Shown here: in pieces, positions 63,741 through 64,000 of the stretch
How positions within the stretch are numbered: position 1 is the first letter of the stretch
How the letters are laid out: each line of letters opens with the position of its first letter
Assembly: GCA_019635485.1 (NCBI GenBank)
Contig: JAHBZL010000010.1
Location: 60,420-124,419 of the forward strand
Length of the DNA stretch: 64,000 nt
Direction: 5' to 3'
DNA from: Piscinibacter sp.
Lineage (GTDB): Bacteria > Pseudomonadota > Gammaproteobacteria > Burkholderiales > Burkholderiaceae_C
Notes under the pieces: model-generated
What the model was told of the DNA's origin: nothing
The model's database searches: none
Seen by the model: only the letters and a program-made list of their open reading frames with translations
Position numbers and translations under genes: made by a program

Positions 63741-64000
63741 CTTGATCACACTTCCGGGGACATGCAAAACCATCATACGGACGTCACCTGCCCGAACCCG
63801 CCGTTCGGACGTGGCGGCGAAGTTTAAAGGACCTGCACACCCTACACAACGGATTCCCCGGGATTGACAACGTGTGACAGAAAACTGCAATTCCCGCCCC
63901 GCACAACACCACTTCGATATCCGGCCTGCTCACTGCGATCCGTTCAGACGCCCGTCGGCCTGCAAGATGCTTCCAGTGGCGTGAGTGGAGGACGCAAACC
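63741..64000 (-). other. Upstream region of metK, no gene seen
   Basis: These 260 bases are AT-richer than most of the window and hold no supported ORF on either strand. TTGTCA at about 63866 (minus strand) could be a -35, but no good -10 follows. The lpxL-type gene commonly divergent from metK in Burkholderiales is not visible. A GGAGGA near 63986 could serve a plus-strand gene beyond the window end. Confidence 0.4.

Noticed and set aside
62583-63890. A longer MetK beginning at 63890
   Set aside because: The extra 50 residues do not resemble MetK; all members begin close to the FTSESVS motif, which places the start at 63740.

Overview
The window is gene-dense, GC-rich DNA (two sampled 60-base lines in host genes are 45/60 GC) from a betaproteobacterium, most likely Burkholderiales near the Rubrivivax/Leptothrix/Ideonella group. 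That placement is inferred from gene order (fba-purC-purE-purK-tsaC, tsaB-rimI-family-4 UDG, ahcY-tlyA-metF), an SAH riboswitch before ahcY, and the character of the proteins. No rRNA, tRNA, transposase, integrase or CRISPR array was seen, and no gap without a gene exceeds 300 bp.

Region 1 (1-24.9 kb) is mostly housekeeping. It holds class II aldolase, purine synthesis (purC, purE, purK) interrupted by a low-GC TPR-like gene, tRNA t6A factors (tsaC, tsaB), rimI, uracil-DNA glycosylase, a PAS-GGDEF-EAL protein, dacB, glmU, lipoproteins, a folate/tRNA-thiolation chain (SDR, folB, ttcA), a MidA-like methyltransferase, cca, a glutathione transferase and a lytic transglycosylase. Region 2 (24.9-33.5 kb) has two different 5-formyltetrahydrofolate cyclo-ligases 2 kb apart, a LysR regulator, a membrane GGDEF/EAL protein with a damaged EAL site, OmpW, and the one-carbon/methyl cycle operon ahcY-tlyA-metF under an SAH riboswitch.

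Region 3 (33.5-52.4 kb) is a catabolic island for sugar acids or polyols. It has a ribose-type (CUT2) ABC importer with an SMP-30 lactonase, a gluconate-5-dehydrogenase-like SDR with a DMT permease, and a CUT1 ABC importer with an IlvD/Edd dehydratase and a HIBADH-family dehydrogenase. Diverging from the CUT1 operon is a FadR-type regulator followed by LtnD, OtnI and DenD (tetronate oxidation and isomerisation) and another SDR. The kinase (OtnK) and aldolase (OtnC) expected for a complete tetronate pathway are absent here.

Region 4 (52.4-64 kb) holds a hotdog thioesterase, a HAD phosphatase, an AlkX/YcaQ-like glycosylase, and a signalling module. The module is a hybrid histidine kinase with a PhnD-type binding protein, diverging from a 1091-residue SARP-like regulator (wHTH-BTAD-AAA-TPR). 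The regulator's promoter and the promoter of a following 55-residue membrane peptide share the same 34-bp architecture: two TAACGC repeats 11 bp apart, then TACAACGG at identical spacing. This is how SARP-type activators bind, and it is the most interesting signal in the window. The window ends with an OmpA lipoprotein and metK, whose 5' third differs sharply in base composition and protein type from the rest.

Other structural signals: two copies of an intra-operonic triple-hairpin repeat (31.8 and 45.6 kb), two short bridge ORFs that overlap a stop and the next start inside otherwise coupled gene chains, and several genes whose -10 box is placed so that transcription should begin at or within two bases of the ATG.
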